Origin: CBDIHH01 sp965279095
GTDB taxonomy: Bacteria > Pseudomonadota > Alphaproteobacteria > Caulobacterales > Caulobacteraceae
NCBI GenBank assembly: GCA_965279095.1
Contig: CBDIHH010000006.1
Location: forward strand, 868,001-932,000
Length of the DNA: 64,000 nucleotides
Direction of reading: 5' to 3'
Shown: positions 41,641 to 51,190 of the stretch, in pieces
How positions within the stretch are numbered: the first letter of the stretch is position 1
Layout: each line of letters begins with the position of its first letter
Translations under genes and position numbers: made by a program
The notes under the pieces: generated by a model
What the model was told of the DNA's origin: nothing
Seen by the model: the letters and a program-made list of their open reading frames with translations, nothing else
Database searches by the model: none

Positions 41641-42543
41641 ATGTCCATCATCGACCAGGCCAAGCGTGCTGTCGCCGACGTCGACGCCCGCGCCCGGCCA
41701 TGGTCGTACCGGGCCCGATGGCGGCGATGGGCGTATGAATTCCTGCTGTTTGGTCTGAAGCAGGCCTGGGCCAGCCTCTACGGCGGCCTGATGCTGGCGC
41801 TCCTTTTGGGCACCTTCCTCATCTATCCGAAGGGGTCGGCGCTTGCCCGCTACGACTTTCTCGTCCTGGCCGCGCTCCTACTCCAGGCCGCCCTCCTGTG
41901 GCTGAAGCTTGAGACCTGGAAGGAGGCTGGGGTGATCCTCATCTTCCACGTCGTCGGGACGGGCATGGAGGTGTTCAAGACCGCACACGGCTCTTGGGTC
42001 TACCCGGAGGCCAGCCTGCTGCGCCTTGGCGGCGTGCCGCTGTTCACCGGATTCATGTACGCCTGCGTCGGCAGCTACATGGCCCGCGCCATCCGCCTGT
42101 TCGACATCGGATTCGACCGCTATCCGCCCGTATGGGCGACCTGGCTCCTGGCGGTTTTGGCCTACGTCAACTTCTTCACCGACGCCTACGGCCTCGATTT
42201 CCGCTGGGCGCTGTTCGGCTATTCTGCGGTGCTGTTTGGCCGGGTAGGGTTCTGGTTCAGGCCCGATGACCGCTATCGGCGCATGCCGATGATCGTCGGC
42301 TTTCTGCTTGTCGCCCTGTTCATATGGATAGCCGAGAACCTCGGCACCTTCGCCAGCGCCTGGGTCTACCCAAGCCAGAAGGACGGCTGGCGCGTCGTCT
42401 CCATCGCCAAAATGGGCTCGTGGTATCTGCTGATGATGCTGAGTTTCGTGCTCGTCACCGCCGTCAGTCGCCCCGGCGTATCGCGCGAGCGACCGCAGGC
42501 GGAGCCGGCGACGTTCTCGCGCCGCCGGCCGCCAAGGCGCTGA
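41641..42543 (+). CDS. DUF817 family membrane protein
   Basis: A 300-residue integral membrane protein with about eight hydrophobic helices. HVVGTGMEVFKTAHGSWVYPE and the FTGFMYACVGSYMARA segment are DUF817 hallmarks. Function is unknown. The C-terminal tail is Arg/Pro-rich and cytoplasmic. Its stop codon abuts the stop codon of convergent folE with no gap. Confidence 0.85.
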   Translation: MSIIDQAKRAVADVDARARPWSYRARWRRWAYEFLLFGLKQAWASLYGGLMLALLLGTFLIYPKGSALARYDFLVLAALLLQAALLWLKLETWKEAGVILIFHVVGTGMEVFKTAHGSWVYPEASLLRLGGVPLFTGFMYACVGSYMARAIRLFDIGFDRYPPVWATWLLAVLAYVNFFTDAYGLDFRWALFGYSAVLFGRVGFWFRPDDRYRRMPMIVGFLLVALFIWIAENLGTFASAWVYPSQKDGWRVVSIAKMGSWYLLMMLSFVLVTAVSRPGVSRERPQAEPATFSRRRPPRR

Positions 42544-43179
42544 CTACTTCCTGTTGCAGAAGCTCAGGAACCGTTCCTGCAGGGCGATGTCCGTCTTGAA
42601 CACCCCGGTGAACTGGGTGGTCAGGGTGGACACGTGCCGGTGGTGCACCCCGCGGGTGGTCATGCACTGATGCTCGGCGTCGATGAGGATCGCCGCGCCC
42701 GCCGGTTTCAGGGAATGGTTGATGGCGTTGGAGATCTGCTGCGTCAGGGTTTCCTGCGTCTGCAGGCGGCGCGAGAAGATCTCCACGACCCGGGCCAGCT
42801 TCGAGATGCCGACCACGTTGTTGGTCGGGATGTAGGCCACATAGGCCTTGCCCAGGAACGGGGCCATGTGGTGCTCGCAGTGGCTCTCCACCTCGATGTC
42901 CCGCAGCATCACCACGTCGTCATAGCCCTGCACGTCCTCGAAGGTGCGTGACAGTTCCTTGACCGGATCGGCGTCGTAGCCGTCGAACCATTCGGCATAG
43001 GCGTCGACGACGCGCCGCGGCGTATCGATGAGGCCTTCGCGCTCGGGATCGTCGCCGGCCCAGGCCAGCAGGGTGCGAACGGCCTGCATGGCCTCTTCGC
43101 GGCTGGGCTTGATCACGCTTTTACGCTCCGCAAGACTGTTGACGCCGACAATGCTGCGGCTTTTGGCGATCGCGTCCAT
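42544..43179 (-). CDS. folE: GTP cyclohydrolase I
   Basis: A 211-residue enzyme that converts GTP to dihydroneopterin triphosphate, the first step of folate synthesis. Zinc site CEHHMAPF and the C-terminal [34 protein letters not shown] is the family signature. Start ATG 43179 is preferred to the longer frame because the protein then begins just before the usual start and the 5' sequence upstream has no coding character. Confidence 0.95.
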   Translation of the reverse strand: MDAIAKSRSIVGVNSLAERKSVIKPSREEAMQAVRTLLAWAGDDPEREGLIDTPRRVVDAYAEWFDGYDADPVKELSRTFEDVQGYDDVVMLRDIEVESHCEHHMAPFLGKAYVAYIPTNNVVGISKLARVVEIFSRRLQTQETLTQQISNAINHSLKPAGAAILIDAEHQCMTTRGVHHRHVSTLTTQFTGVFKTDIALQERFLSFCNRK

Positions 43180-43415
43180 ACAATATAAGCCCCAGGGCTG
43201 AGTTGCGCCGGAACGAGGGTTCCGGAAATGACGCGTGCCACCCTCCACCTCTACGCAAGCTTGACGGTAACGGATCAGCCGATCCGGGCTATTCCCGGAT
43301 TTGCCTCGGTGTGACCCGTGGTCTCGCGATAGATGGCTCGCTATATGGAGCCATCCCGGCGGTCTCGCAACGTGTCACTGTCAAGATTGTCCTCCGCCGG
43401 CGCCCAAGAGACCTG
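43180..43415. promoter_or_regulatory. folE-cysS divergent region; cysS leader with alternative hairpins
   Basis: This 236-bp gap contains two overlapping, mutually exclusive stems: CGGATC 43271-43276 with GATCCG 43281-43286, or ATCCGGG 43282-43288 with CCCGGAT 43294-43300 followed by TTG. A further 7-bp stem ATGGCTC/GAGCCAT lies at 43333-43354. The arrangement resembles an attenuator for cysS, but there is no leader peptide I can support. Confidence 0.35.
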
Positions 43416-44864
43416 ATGAAACTGAGCTTGTACGACACCCTGCAGCGCGCCAAGCGGCCGTTCGAGCCCGTCGACCCCCGTCGGGTGACCCTCTATGTCT
43501 GCGGTCCCACGGTCTATAGCTACGCCCACGTCGGCAACGGCCGCGCGGCGGTGGTGTTCGACCTGCTCTACCGGGTCCTGCGCCACATCTACGGGCCCCG
43601 CCAGGTGGTCTACGCCCGCAACATCACGGACGTGGACGACAAGATCAACCAGGCCGCCGCGGCCGCCGGCCTGCCGATCTCGGCCATCACCGACCGGTTC
43701 ACGGCCATCTACCACCAGGACATGGACGCCCTGGGCGTGCTTCGCCCCGACCTGGAGCCCCGCGCCACCGATCACATCGCCCAGATCCTCGGGGTCATTG
43801 GGCGGCTGACGGAAGCCGGCGTCGCCTATGCTGCGGACGGGCACGTGCTGTTCGACACCACCCGCTATGCGGACTACGGCAAGCTGTCGGGCCGCACCCT
43901 GGACGACATGATCGCCGGCGCCCGGGTCGAGGTGGCGCCCTACAAGCGCAATCCGGCCGATTTCGTCCTGTGGAAGCCCTCCAAGCCGGGGGAGCCGTCC
44001 TGGGACAGCCCCTGGGGGCCAGGGCGGCCGGGCTGGCATATCGAATGCTCGGCCATGGTCGAGGCCGCCCTTGGGCTGCCTATCGACATCCATGGCGGCG
44101 GCCACGACCTCATCTTCCCGCACCATGAGAACGAGATCGCCCAGAGCGTCGCCGGCGGTCCGGCCGGCCACGCCAGCGCCCCTTCCGACTACGCCCGCTA
44201 CTGGGTCCACAACGGCTTCCTCACCCTGGAAGCCGACAAGATGTCCAAGAGCCTCGGCAATGTCCTATTGGTGCATGAGCTGATCGAGCAGGCCCCCGGC
44301 GAGGCGGTGCGCTGGGCCCTGCTGTCGGCGCACTACCGGGCGCCGCTGGACTGGACGGGCGACCTGCTGGCCCGCTCGCGGGCGGCGCTCGACACCTTCT
44401 ACCAGTCCCTGGGGGACGCCAAGCGCCTCGGCGTCGGCGACATGGCCCCGCGGCCCGGGGACGAGATTGAACCTTTCCTGGCGGCCCTGGGGGACGATCT
44501 GAACACGCCGGCCGCCATCGCCGAGCTGTATCGCCTCAACAAGGACCTGCGCGAGGCCCTGCGCGACCTGGAACAGGGCCGAGGCTCGGTGGAGGCCGCC
44601 GGCCAGCGCCGCCAGACCTTGCTGCGCGCCGCCAACCTGCTCGGCTTCCTGGAGGCCGATCCGGAGGCCTGGTTCGAGGGCGGCGCCGACGCCGGGCTCA
44701 AGGCCCAGGTGGAGGCCCTGCTGGAGCAGCGGGTGGAGGCGCGCCGGTCCAAGGACTGGCCCACCGCCGACCGCATCCGCGATGAACTGACGGCCCTCAA
44801 CGTGGTCGTCATGGATGGTCCGCAGGGCGCCACGTGGCGCCTGCGCGATTCAGAACCCACATAG
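43416..44864 (+). CDS. cysS: Cysteinyl-tRNA synthetase
   Basis: A 482-residue class I synthetase. VCGPTVYSYAHVGNGRA provides the HIGH-like motif and first zinc Cys; CSAMVEAALGLPIDIHGGGHDLIFPHHENE completes the zinc site; KMSKSLGN is the KMSKS loop. The C-terminal DALR anticodon region is complete. Start ATG 43416 matches the normal family N-terminus (KLSLYDTL), whereas the longer frame does not. Confidence 0.96.
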   Translation: MKLSLYDTLQRAKRPFEPVDPRRVTLYVCGPTVYSYAHVGNGRAAVVFDLLYRVLRHIYGPRQVVYARNITDVDDKINQAAAAAGLPISAITDRFTAIYHQDMDALGVLRPDLEPRATDHIAQILGVIGRLTEAGVAYAADGHVLFDTTRYADYGKLSGRTLDDMIAGARVEVAPYKRNPADFVLWKPSKPGEPSWDSPWGPGRPGWHIECSAMVEAALGLPIDIHGGGHDLIFPHHENEIAQSVAGGPAGHASAPSDYARYWVHNGFLTLEADKMSKSLGNVLLVHELIEQAPGEAVRWALLSAHYRAPLDWTGDLLARSRAALDTFYQSLGDAKRLGVGDMAPRPGDEIEPFLAALGDDLNTPAAIAELYRLNKDLREALRDLEQGRGSVEAAGQRRQTLLRAANLLGFLEADPEAWFEGGADAGLKAQVEALLEQRVEARRSKDWPTADRIRDELTALNVVVMDGPQGATWRLRDSEPT

Positions 44865-44869
44865 GCGTC

Positions 44870-45307
44870 ATGGGATTCAGGATTGAACACCGGCTTGGCG
44901 TTCCCGCCTCCGCCGCGGACGTATGGGCCGTGCTGGCCGACATAGAGGGCTGGCCGCAATGGACGGCGCTCTACCCTCGGGTCCAGGGCGTGCTGCGCAT
45001 CGGCCAGGCCATCCAGGTCACCGAGCAGGTCGAGGGCTTTCCGCCGCGCGATCTGGAGCCCCGCATCGGCGACTGGGAGCCCGAGGGCCAGATCCTGTGG
45101 ACGGTGAAGGGCGCCCGGGGCCTGTTGAAGCGCACCCGCTACATCGAGATCGAGAAGCTCACCGACACCGGCTGCATCGTCTCCAACGGCGAGCTGTTCG
45201 ACGGCCTGGCGTCCCGCTACATCACCCGGCCGCACAAGCGGGCGCGCTACCTGGCCTATGTGGCCTTCGGCGAGGCGTTGAGCGCGCGCATCCTGGCAGA
45301 CCGATGA
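44870..45307 (+). CDS. SRPBCC domain protein
   Basis: A 145-residue START/SRPBCC-fold protein (polyketide cyclase-like). It begins RIEHRLGVPASAADVWAVLADIEGWPQWTALYP, the typical first strand and helix, and has a long C-terminal helix. Such proteins bind hydrophobic ligands; the ligand is unknown. It is 5 bases after cysS and overlaps the next gene by 4 bases, so it belongs to that transcript. Confidence 0.82.
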   Translation: MGFRIEHRLGVPASAADVWAVLADIEGWPQWTALYPRVQGVLRIGQAIQVTEQVEGFPPRDLEPRIGDWEPEGQILWTVKGARGLLKRTRYIEIEKLTDTGCIVSNGELFDGLASRYITRPHKRARYLAYVAFGEALSARILADR

Positions 45308-45741
45308 TCGACGATCTGTATTCGCGCCGGATCCTGAGGCTGGCGGCGGACATGCCCCACGCCGGCCGCCTGGCCGCGCCGCAGGCCTCGTCGGAGAAGG
45401 TGTCCCGGCTCTGCGGCAGCCGCATCGTCGTGGACCTGTCCCTGGAGGGCGGGCGCGTCAGCGATTTCGCCCAGGACGTCCAGGCCTGCGCCCTTGGCCA
45501 GGCCGCGGCCGGGGTGCTCGGCGCCCATATCCTGGGGGCCACGGTCGAGGAGATCGAGGCGGCCCGCGATGCGCTCAGGGCGATGCTGAAGACAGGGGCG
45601 CCGCCGCCGCAAGGCCGGTTCGCCGATCTGGAGGTGCTGGCGGTGGTGCGCGACTATCCCCCCCGCCACGCCTCGACCATGCTCGCCTTCGACGCCGCCG
45701 CGGAGGCGGCCAGGGCCGCCGCGGCGCTGAAGCCCGCCTGA
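45304..45741 (+). CDS. NifU/IscU-like iron-sulfur cluster scaffold family protein
   Basis: A 145-residue protein. DLYSRRILRLAADMPHAGRL, SRLCGSR, DVQACALGQAAA and the C-terminal PPRHASTMLAF match the alphaproteobacterial NifU-N-like family. Two of three IscU cysteine positions are conserved; the third is replaced by the RHAS segment, so normal cluster assembly is uncertain. ATG overlaps the SRPBCC stop. A longer false extension in the same frame runs through the SRPBCC gene. Confidence 0.82.
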   Translation: MIDDLYSRRILRLAADMPHAGRLAAPQASSEKVSRLCGSRIVVDLSLEGGRVSDFAQDVQACALGQAAAGVLGAHILGATVEEIEAARDALRAMLKTGAPPPQGRFADLEVLAVVRDYPPRHASTMLAFDAAAEAARAAAALKPA

Positions 45742-45745
45742 GGGC

Positions 45746-46141
45746 TCACGCGGCGGTCGTCATCTCCTGCGCCAGTTGCAGCAGGACAGACGGCGTGTAG
45801 GGCTTGGGCAGGAACCGCGCCCCGCGCGGCAAATCGCCCGCGCAGGGCCAGTTGGGGCCCCCGGAAGCCACCAGGATCGCCAGGTCAGGCAGTCGCCTGG
45901 CCGCCAACTGGGCGAGGCCGTAACCATTGATCGAACCGGGCATGTTGACGTCCGTGAACATCAGCCGCGTGTCGGGGCGGGCGTCGAGCAGGACCAGGGC
46001 TTCCTGGGCGTTGACCGCCTCGATGACGTCGAATCCGCCAGAGGACAGGATCTCATGGGCCATCATTCGGACCAGCGGCTCATCGTCCACCACGAGGACG
46101 GCGGGACGCGGCAGCCCCGTATCGCAAGCCTCATCGAGCAT
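45746..46141 (-). CDS. Single-domain response regulator
   Basis: A 131-residue CheY-like receiver (137 from an upstream in-frame TTG at 46159). Acidic pair in VLVVDDEP, phosphoacceptor Asp in LMFTDVNMPG, and Lys in FLPKPYTP. There is no output domain. Several stand-alone receivers of this FTDVNMPGS type are paired with HWE/PAS histidine kinases, but none is adjacent here. It is divergent from yidD across an inverted-repeat-bearing gap. Confidence 0.88.
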   Translation of the reverse strand: MLDEACDTGLPRPAVLVVDDEPLVRMMAHEILSSGGFDVIEAVNAQEALVLLDARPDTRLMFTDVNMPGSINGYGLAQLAARRLPDLAILVASGGPNWPCAGDLPRGARFLPKPYTPSVLLQLAQEMTTAA

Positions 46142-46191
46142 CAGGCACCGGCGTGACAACGTTCAATCTGTCGACATACAGACTCCTCCGG

Positions 46192-46215
46192 CTTGTGTCG
46201 CCTATCATACACAAG
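46192..46215. promoter_or_regulatory. CTTGTGT-N10-ACACAAG inverted repeat
   Basis: Perfect 7-bp arms (46192-46198 and 46209-46215) ten bases apart, half a helical turn phase suited to a dimeric regulator, in the divergent gap between the response regulator and yidD. A short CTGT...ACAG dyad around GTCGAC lies just upstream (46169-46182). Confidence 0.45.
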
Positions 46216-46307
46216 ACTTTTGATCGGGGTCGGCCCGCCCCCGCGATGCGTGCAGGCGGTGGCGCGCGGAGCGCTGCCATGTTAGTCGGGCCGGCCCTTT
46301 TCGGCAG

Positions 46308-46607
46308 ATGGCGAATCCCATGGCGCGCGCCGCCGACCTTTACAACCGGTCCGTCCGGCTGGCCCTGGCGGCCTACAAATGGACCCTGTCGCCCCTGATC
46401 GGCCGTCAGTGCCGCTTCCTGCCGACCTGTTCGGAGTATGCGGCGCAGGCCCTGATCGAGCACGGACCCGTCGCCGGATCGTGGCTCGCCGTGAAACGCA
46501 TATGCCGCTGCCGGCCCCTGGCCGCCTGGGGCTATGATCCGCCGCCGCCGGGGCCGCGGGGCCCGGGGCGCCGCCCGGACTCTGAACGTTGGACATGTGA
46601 CGCATGA
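46308..46607 (+). CDS. yidD: Membrane protein insertion efficiency factor YidD
   Basis: A 99-residue protein. [27 protein letters not shown] is the family signature with the conserved cysteines, and [19 protein letters not shown] ends the core. YidD assists YidC-dependent insertion at the inner membrane. Start ATG 46308 or 46320. Its stop overlaps the thrS start as ATGA. Confidence 0.93.
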   Translation: MANPMARAADLYNRSVRLALAAYKWTLSPLIGRQCRFLPTCSEYAAQALIEHGPVAGSWLAVKRICRCRPLAAWGYDPPPPGPRGPGRRPDSERWTCDA

Positions 46608-48565
46608 TTGAACTGGTCTTTCCCGACGGCGGGCGCCGCCAATACCCCGAGGGGGTGACGGGCCGCGAGGTCGCCCAGTCCATCGCGCCGTCGCTGGCCA
46701 AACGCTCGGTGCTGGTCAAGCTGGACGGGGTGCTGCTCGACCTGGAGCGGCCCCTGGATCATGGCGGCCGGTTCGAGCTGCTCACCCGCGAGGCGCCCGA
46801 GGCGCTCGACGCCCTGCGCCACGACGCCTCCCATGTGCTGGCCGAGGCGGTGCAGGAGCTGTTCCCCGGCACCCAGGTGACCATCGGCCCGTCCATCGAG
46901 GACGGCTTCTACTACGACTTCGCCCGCGCCGAGCCCTTCAGCCTCGACGACTTCGCCCGCATCGAGGAGCGGATGCGCCAGATCGTCGACCGCGACGAGC
47001 CGATCCGCCGCGAGGTGTGGCCGCGCGAGCAGGCCATCGCCCATTTCGAGGGCATCGGCGAGACCTACAAGGCGCAGATCATCCGCGACCTGCCCGAGGA
47101 TGAGCCGATCTCGGTCTACTACCAGGGCCAGTGGAAGGACCTGTGCCTGGGCCCCCACCTGCCGTCCACGCGCCACGTGGGCAAGGCCTTCAAGCTCACC
47201 AAACTGGCCGGCGCCTATTGGCGCGGCGACAGCAACAACGCCCAGCTGCAACGGATCTACGGCACCGCCTGGGCCACCCAGGCCGACCTCGACGCCTATC
47301 TCCTGCGCCTGGAGGAGGCCGAGAAGCGCGACCACCGCAAGATCGGCCGGGCCATGGACCTCTTCCACCTGCAGGAAGAGGGTAAGGGCATGGTCTTCTG
47401 GCACACCAAGGGCTGGTCCCTGTGGCGGGCCCTGGAATCCTACCTGCGCCGGCGGCTGGAGGTCGACGGCTATGGCGAGGTGAAGACGCCGCAGCTGCTC
47501 GACCGCAGCCTGTGGGAGCGATCCGGCCACGCCGACAAGTTCGGCCACGCCATGTTCATGTGCGAGACGGCCGAGGACGAGGTTCTGGCGGTCAAGCCGA
47601 TGAACTGCCCCGGCCACATCCAGATCTTCAACATGGGCCAGAAGTCGTACCGCGACCTGCCCCTGCGGATGGCCGAGTTCGGCGCCTGCCACCGCTATGA
47701 GCCGTCGGGCGCCCTGCACGGCATCATGCGCGTGCGCGGCTTCACCCAGGACGACGCCCATATCTTCTGCCGCGAGGACCAGATCACGGCGGAGTCGGCG
47801 AACTTCATCCGCCTGCTGGAAAGCGTCTACGACGACCTCGGCCTGGTGCTGCACGACGTCAAGCTGTCGACGCGGCCCGAGCTGCGCGCCGGCTCCGACG
47901 AGGTCTGGGACCGGGCGGAGACTGCCCTGGCCCTGGCCGCCGAGGCCGCCGGGGTGCGACTGGTGGAGAACCCAGGGGAGGGCGCCTTCTACGGCCCCAA
48001 GCTGGAGTTCTCCCTGCGCGACGCCATCGGCCGCATCTGGCAGTGCGGCACCCTGCAGCTGGACTTCGTCCTGCCCGAGCGGCTTGACGCCGAATACACC
48101 GCCGAGGACGGCTCCAAGCAGCGGCCGGTCATGCTGCACCGGGCCATCTTCGGCTCGTTCGAGCGGTTCATCGGCATCCTGATCGAGAACACCGAGGGCA
48201 AGTTCCCCCTGTGGCTCGCGCCGACCCAGGTGGTGGTGGCGACGATCACCTCGGACGCCGACGACTTCGCCCGCCAGACGGCCGCGCGGCTGACCAAGGC
48301 CGGGCTGCGGGTCGAGACGGACCTGCGCAACGAGAAGATCAACTACAAGATCCGCGAGCACAGCCTGGGCCGGACCCCGGTCATCGCCGTGATCGGCCGC
48401 CGCGAGGCGGAGGAGGGCAAGGTCGCCCTGCGCCGGCTCGGCTCCGACGGCCAGCAGATCCTCACCGTGGACGAGGCGGTGCGCCTCCTGTCGGCCGAGG
48501 CCCTGGCCCCCGACCTGGCCCGCGAGGCCGCCCCGGCGCGGGCCGCGGAGCCCGCGCAGGCATGA
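46604..48565 (+). CDS. thrS: Threonyl-tRNA synthetase
   Basis: A 653-residue class II synthetase. TGS domain (1-60), editing domain with [17 protein letters not shown], then the catalytic core ([43 protein letters not shown]) and the anticodon-binding domain near the C-terminus (ISLG-type [13 protein letters not shown]). It overlaps yidD and the downstream glycosyltransferase by 4 bases each, indicating one transcript. Confidence 0.96.
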   Translation: MIELVFPDGGRRQYPEGVTGREVAQSIAPSLAKRSVLVKLDGVLLDLERPLDHGGRFELLTREAPEALDALRHDASHVLAEAVQELFPGTQVTIGPSIEDGFYYDFARAEPFSLDDFARIEERMRQIVDRDEPIRREVWPREQAIAHFEGIGETYKAQIIRDLPEDEPISVYYQGQWKDLCLGPHLPSTRHVGKAFKLTKLAGAYWRGDSNNAQLQRIYGTAWATQADLDAYLLRLEEAEKRDHRKIGRAMDLFHLQEEGKGMVFWHTKGWSLWRALESYLRRRLEVDGYGEVKTPQLLDRSLWERSGHADKFGHAMFMCETAEDEVLAVKPMNCPGHIQIFNMGQKSYRDLPLRMAEFGACHRYEPSGALHGIMRVRGFTQDDAHIFCREDQITAESANFIRLLESVYDDLGLVLHDVKLSTRPELRAGSDEVWDRAETALALAAEAAGVRLVENPGEGAFYGPKLEFSLRDAIGRIWQCGTLQLDFVLPERLDAEYTAEDGSKQRPVMLHRAIFGSFERFIGILIENTEGKFPLWLAPTQVVVATITSDADDFARQTAARLTKAGLRVETDLRNEKINYKIREHSLGRTPVIAVIGRREAEEGKVALRRLGSDGQQILTVDEAVRLLSAEALAPDLAREAAPARAAEPAQA

Positions 48566-49521
48566 ACGACCAGGCCAACCGCTTTCGCGATGTGCTGAAG
48601 GTCACCGGCCTGCCGTCGGAGCCGCCGTCGGTCAGTGTGATCATGGTCGTCTATCGCACGGGCGAGGACCTGTTCTCGACCATCCCCACGGTGCTGGCTG
48701 ACGGCGACGTCGACGAGTTCGTGGTCATCGACAACGGCTCCACCCCGGAGGACGAGGTCCGCCTGCGGCAGATCGCCGAGCAGGAGCCGCGCCTGCGGCT
48801 GGTGCAGGGGCACGGCAACATCGGCTTCGCCCGGGGCTGCAACCTCGGCGCCCGCACGGCCAAGGGGCGTCACCTGATCATCCTGAACCCGGACGCCTTC
48901 CTGCAACCGGGTTGCATCACCGCCCTGATCGAGGCGGCCCAGGGCCAGCCCTCGCCCTGCGTGGTGGGCGCCCGGGTGCTCAATCCCGACGGCTCCGAGC
49001 AGCGCGGCGGTCGGCGCGGCGAGGTCACCCCGGTGACCACCCTGCTCAGCTTCAGCAAGCTGTCCGAATGGGTGCCTTTCCTGCGCCGTTTCGAGATCCA
49101 CCGCGAGGAAGAGGCCCTGCCCGACGGGCCGATCGCCGTGCCGACCATCTCCGGCGCCTGCTTCTACATGGCCCGCGACGACTTCCACGCCCTGGGCGGA
49201 TTCGACGAGCGCTACTTCCTGCATGTGGAGGACGTCGACATCTGCTGGCGCGCCCGCCGTCTGGGCGGATCGGTGATGTTCGCCCCCGACGCCACGGTGG
49301 TGCACCTGGGCTCCACCAGCCTGAAGCATCCGGTGGTGGTGGAGTACCATAAGGGCCGCGGCCTGGTCCGCTATTTCGCCAAACGCGCCGACAACCCCTG
49401 GCGCCTGGCCCTGGCCGTGGGCCTCGCCCCGCTGATCATGGCCGTATCGGTGATGCGCCCGGCCATGCGCACCGTCCTGCCCAAGGCCAGGAACAAGGGG
49501 CCGGGGGCGACGGCGCACTGA
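48562..49521 (+). CDS. Glycosyltransferase family 2 protein
   Basis: A 319-residue GT-A fold enzyme. [14 protein letters not shown] at the nucleotide-sugar site, [25 protein letters not shown] and the DXD-like NPDAFLQPG are typical of rhamnosyl-type GT2 enzymes; [34 protein letters not shown] holds the ED acceptor motif. The C-terminal helix [14 protein letters not shown] may associate with the membrane. It overlaps thrS by 4 bases. The last 79 bases of homology recur downstream (51191-51269). Confidence 0.92.
   Translation: MNDQANRFRDVLKVTGLPSEPPSVSVIMVVYRTGEDLFSTIPTVLADGDVDEFVVIDNGSTPEDEVRLRQIAEQEPRLRLVQGHGNIGFARGCNLGARTAKGRHLIILNPDAFLQPGCITALIEAAQGQPSPCVVGARVLNPDGSEQRGGRRGEVTPVTTLLSFSKLSEWVPFLRRFEIHREEEALPDGPIAVPTISGACFYMARDDFHALGGFDERYFLHVEDVDICWRARRLGGSVMFAPDATVVHLGSTSLKHPVVVEYHKGRGLVRYFAKRADNPWRLALAVGLAPLIMAVSVMRPAMRTVLPKARNKGPGATAH
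49428..49506 (+). repeat. Direct repeat A: 3' end of the glycosyltransferase gene
   Basis: 79 bases matching 51191-51269 with 74 identities by my count. Four of the five differences are synonymous third-position changes and one changes Arg to His. This is the copy inside the intact gene. Confidence 0.85.
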
Positions 49522-49531
49522 GGAGGCCGAC

Positions 49532-51079
49532 ATGGACATGATCCGGCGCGCGTTTTGTTGGCTGTTTTGCTTTCTGTCTCTCGCCGGCGCAGCAAACGCA
49601 CAGCCGGTCGTCGACCAATTTGAATTATCTGGCCGGGCAATGCGGGACGCCACCGTGCCATTGCCTGAAGACCCCTTTCCCGGATTTCAGATCGTCCGGG
49701 CCATAAGGCTTTACAAGTCCAATGCTGCCGAAGCGGCGGTGCGATACTGGGATGGCCTTATCAGGATGAGCCTTATGGGGGCTTCCTGCGACGATCCTAG
49801 AGGCCGGCAGTTCACTTCAATCTGGATCATGGGTGTCCAGTCCGGTTTCCCGGAGATCGACTTGGCGATGAGTGAGCCCAAGCTCAAGGCGGCGGCATTT
49901 GAGGCGCTGCTGTCTTCCGACAGGCTGACGCCAGGAGGGGCGCCTACCGGTCTTTGCGAGGTTTCGACGCGGTCTAGAAATAAAGCCGCCTCTGAAATTC
50001 GGGCTCAGGTGGAGACCGCTCTGGTGGAGCTTCGGCGTCTTCGGGACGATCCCGCATATGCTCTGGCAAAGAAACAGGAGGCTGAGGAGCCGTTATGCCG
50101 TGCAGGCTCTGCGGCCCCAATTCCGCGGCCCAAGGGCGGCTTTGCCTACACAGCGAGCTGCCATGGCGCTGTTGAAGGTCATCTCTACGGTTTCAACGTC
50201 GCGATCGTCGATGACGGAAGTGCAATTCCTATTGGCGAAACGCGGTGGTACCCCCAAATTTTGTCTACGCAAAATGGTGATATAGAATACATCGTGAGGA
50301 CCATCAACAGACCGGACCGGGCGGAGATAAGTATATATCGGCAAATTTCCGGTGGTTTTTCGCTAATAGAAAAATTTCACACTGATAGTGATCGTTTCTC
50401 GATAAAAACTGGTGATGGATGCAGCGCTATATTACTGGACAAAGGGGGCGGTGTATTGGGCCAGGAAATGTATTTATACAGGCCAGGCTCCTATCCTTCA
50501 ATATCCAAGCCTATCCCTATCCGTAGCATTTTACTATGGAGCGGTGTCGACAAGGCTTTTATTGTCCGGACGGAAACTGGCCAGGATAATGGCATGTTTG
50601 GACTGGTCTCCTGTGAGGGCGAAATAAGGCCGACGGCAACTAAGCCCTGGATGCTTGAGGGGCATACCTATACGTCGGGAGCGCGATCGCCGTGGGTGGC
50701 CATGATGACCAATAGTCAACTTGCGCTCATCGACCTACGTAAACAATCCGTCCTGCGGAAATCCCTAGCGCCAGCGGGCGAGACTCTTAAAGGGGCGACA
50801 GTGTCTGATAGTGGTGCGGTCGTCATCGTGGCTACCGATCGGGCGTTACACGCATACAGGACTGATGACTGGACACAGACTGCGAAGTGGCCACTCAGGA
50901 GCTGCAGCGACCCTCTAAATGCAATTTCCGTCGGTAGCGATGACAGAATCATTGCCATTGCAGACTGTGGCTATATTTTCACTTTTGTGTTTGGTAACCC
51001 TAACCCGATAGCTATCGAGCCAAAGGCGGCATTGCCCCGTTATGTCAGAGAGCGTGCGCTTGCGATGCCGTTGAACTGA
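49532..51079 (+). CDS. Exported protein of unknown function, atypically low GC
   Basis: A 515-residue protein with a signal peptide (about 1-23, FCWLFCFLSLAGAANAQ). I do not recognise its family. The N-terminal half (about 24-190) is helical with scattered Cys. The C-terminal part (about 200-505) is rich in short beta strands (YIVRTINRPDRAEISIYRQI, WVAMMTNSQLALIDL, DSGAVVIVATDRALHAY) suggesting a propeller-like fold. Base composition is unlike the neighbours: 50341-50400 has only 22 G+C of 60, and ATA, TTA and AGA codons are frequent. It follows the glycosyltransferase by 10 bases and precedes a diverged copy of that gene's tail, which suggests lateral acquisition. Confidence 0.75.
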   Translation: MDMIRRAFCWLFCFLSLAGAANAQPVVDQFELSGRAMRDATVPLPEDPFPGFQIVRAIRLYKSNAAEAAVRYWDGLIRMSLMGASCDDPRGRQFTSIWIMGVQSGFPEIDLAMSEPKLKAAAFEALLSSDRLTPGGAPTGLCEVSTRSRNKAASEIRAQVETALVELRRLRDDPAYALAKKQEAEEPLCRAGSAAPIPRPKGGFAYTASCHGAVEGHLYGFNVAIVDDGSAIPIGETRWYPQILSTQNGDIEYIVRTINRPDRAEISIYRQISGGFSLIEKFHTDSDRFSIKTGDGCSAILLDKGGGVLGQEMYLYRPGSYPSISKPIPIRSILLWSGVDKAFIVRTETGQDNGMFGLVSCEGEIRPTATKPWMLEGHTYTSGARSPWVAMMTNSQLALIDLRKQSVLRKSLAPAGETLKGATVSDSGAVVIVATDRALHAYRTDDWTQTAKWPLRSCSDPLNAISVGSDDRIIAIADCGYIFTFVFGNPNPIAIEPKAALPRYVRERALAMPLN

Positions 51080-51127
51080 AGTCGATCTTATCTCTTGTTG
51101 GCATTTGAGTGTCGGAAACTGAGCCGA

Positions 51128-51142
51128 GCGCCAACTTGGCGC
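51128..51142. repeat. Inverted repeat after the 515-residue gene
   Basis: GCGCCAA-C-TTGGCGC, perfect 7-bp arms, 49 bases after the stop. It could be a weak terminator or a recombination scar; there is no U tract. Confidence 0.35.
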
Positions 51143-51190
51143 GGCCGTGAGGCCCAACGTGCGCGACATTTGACCGGGCGGACCGTAAGT

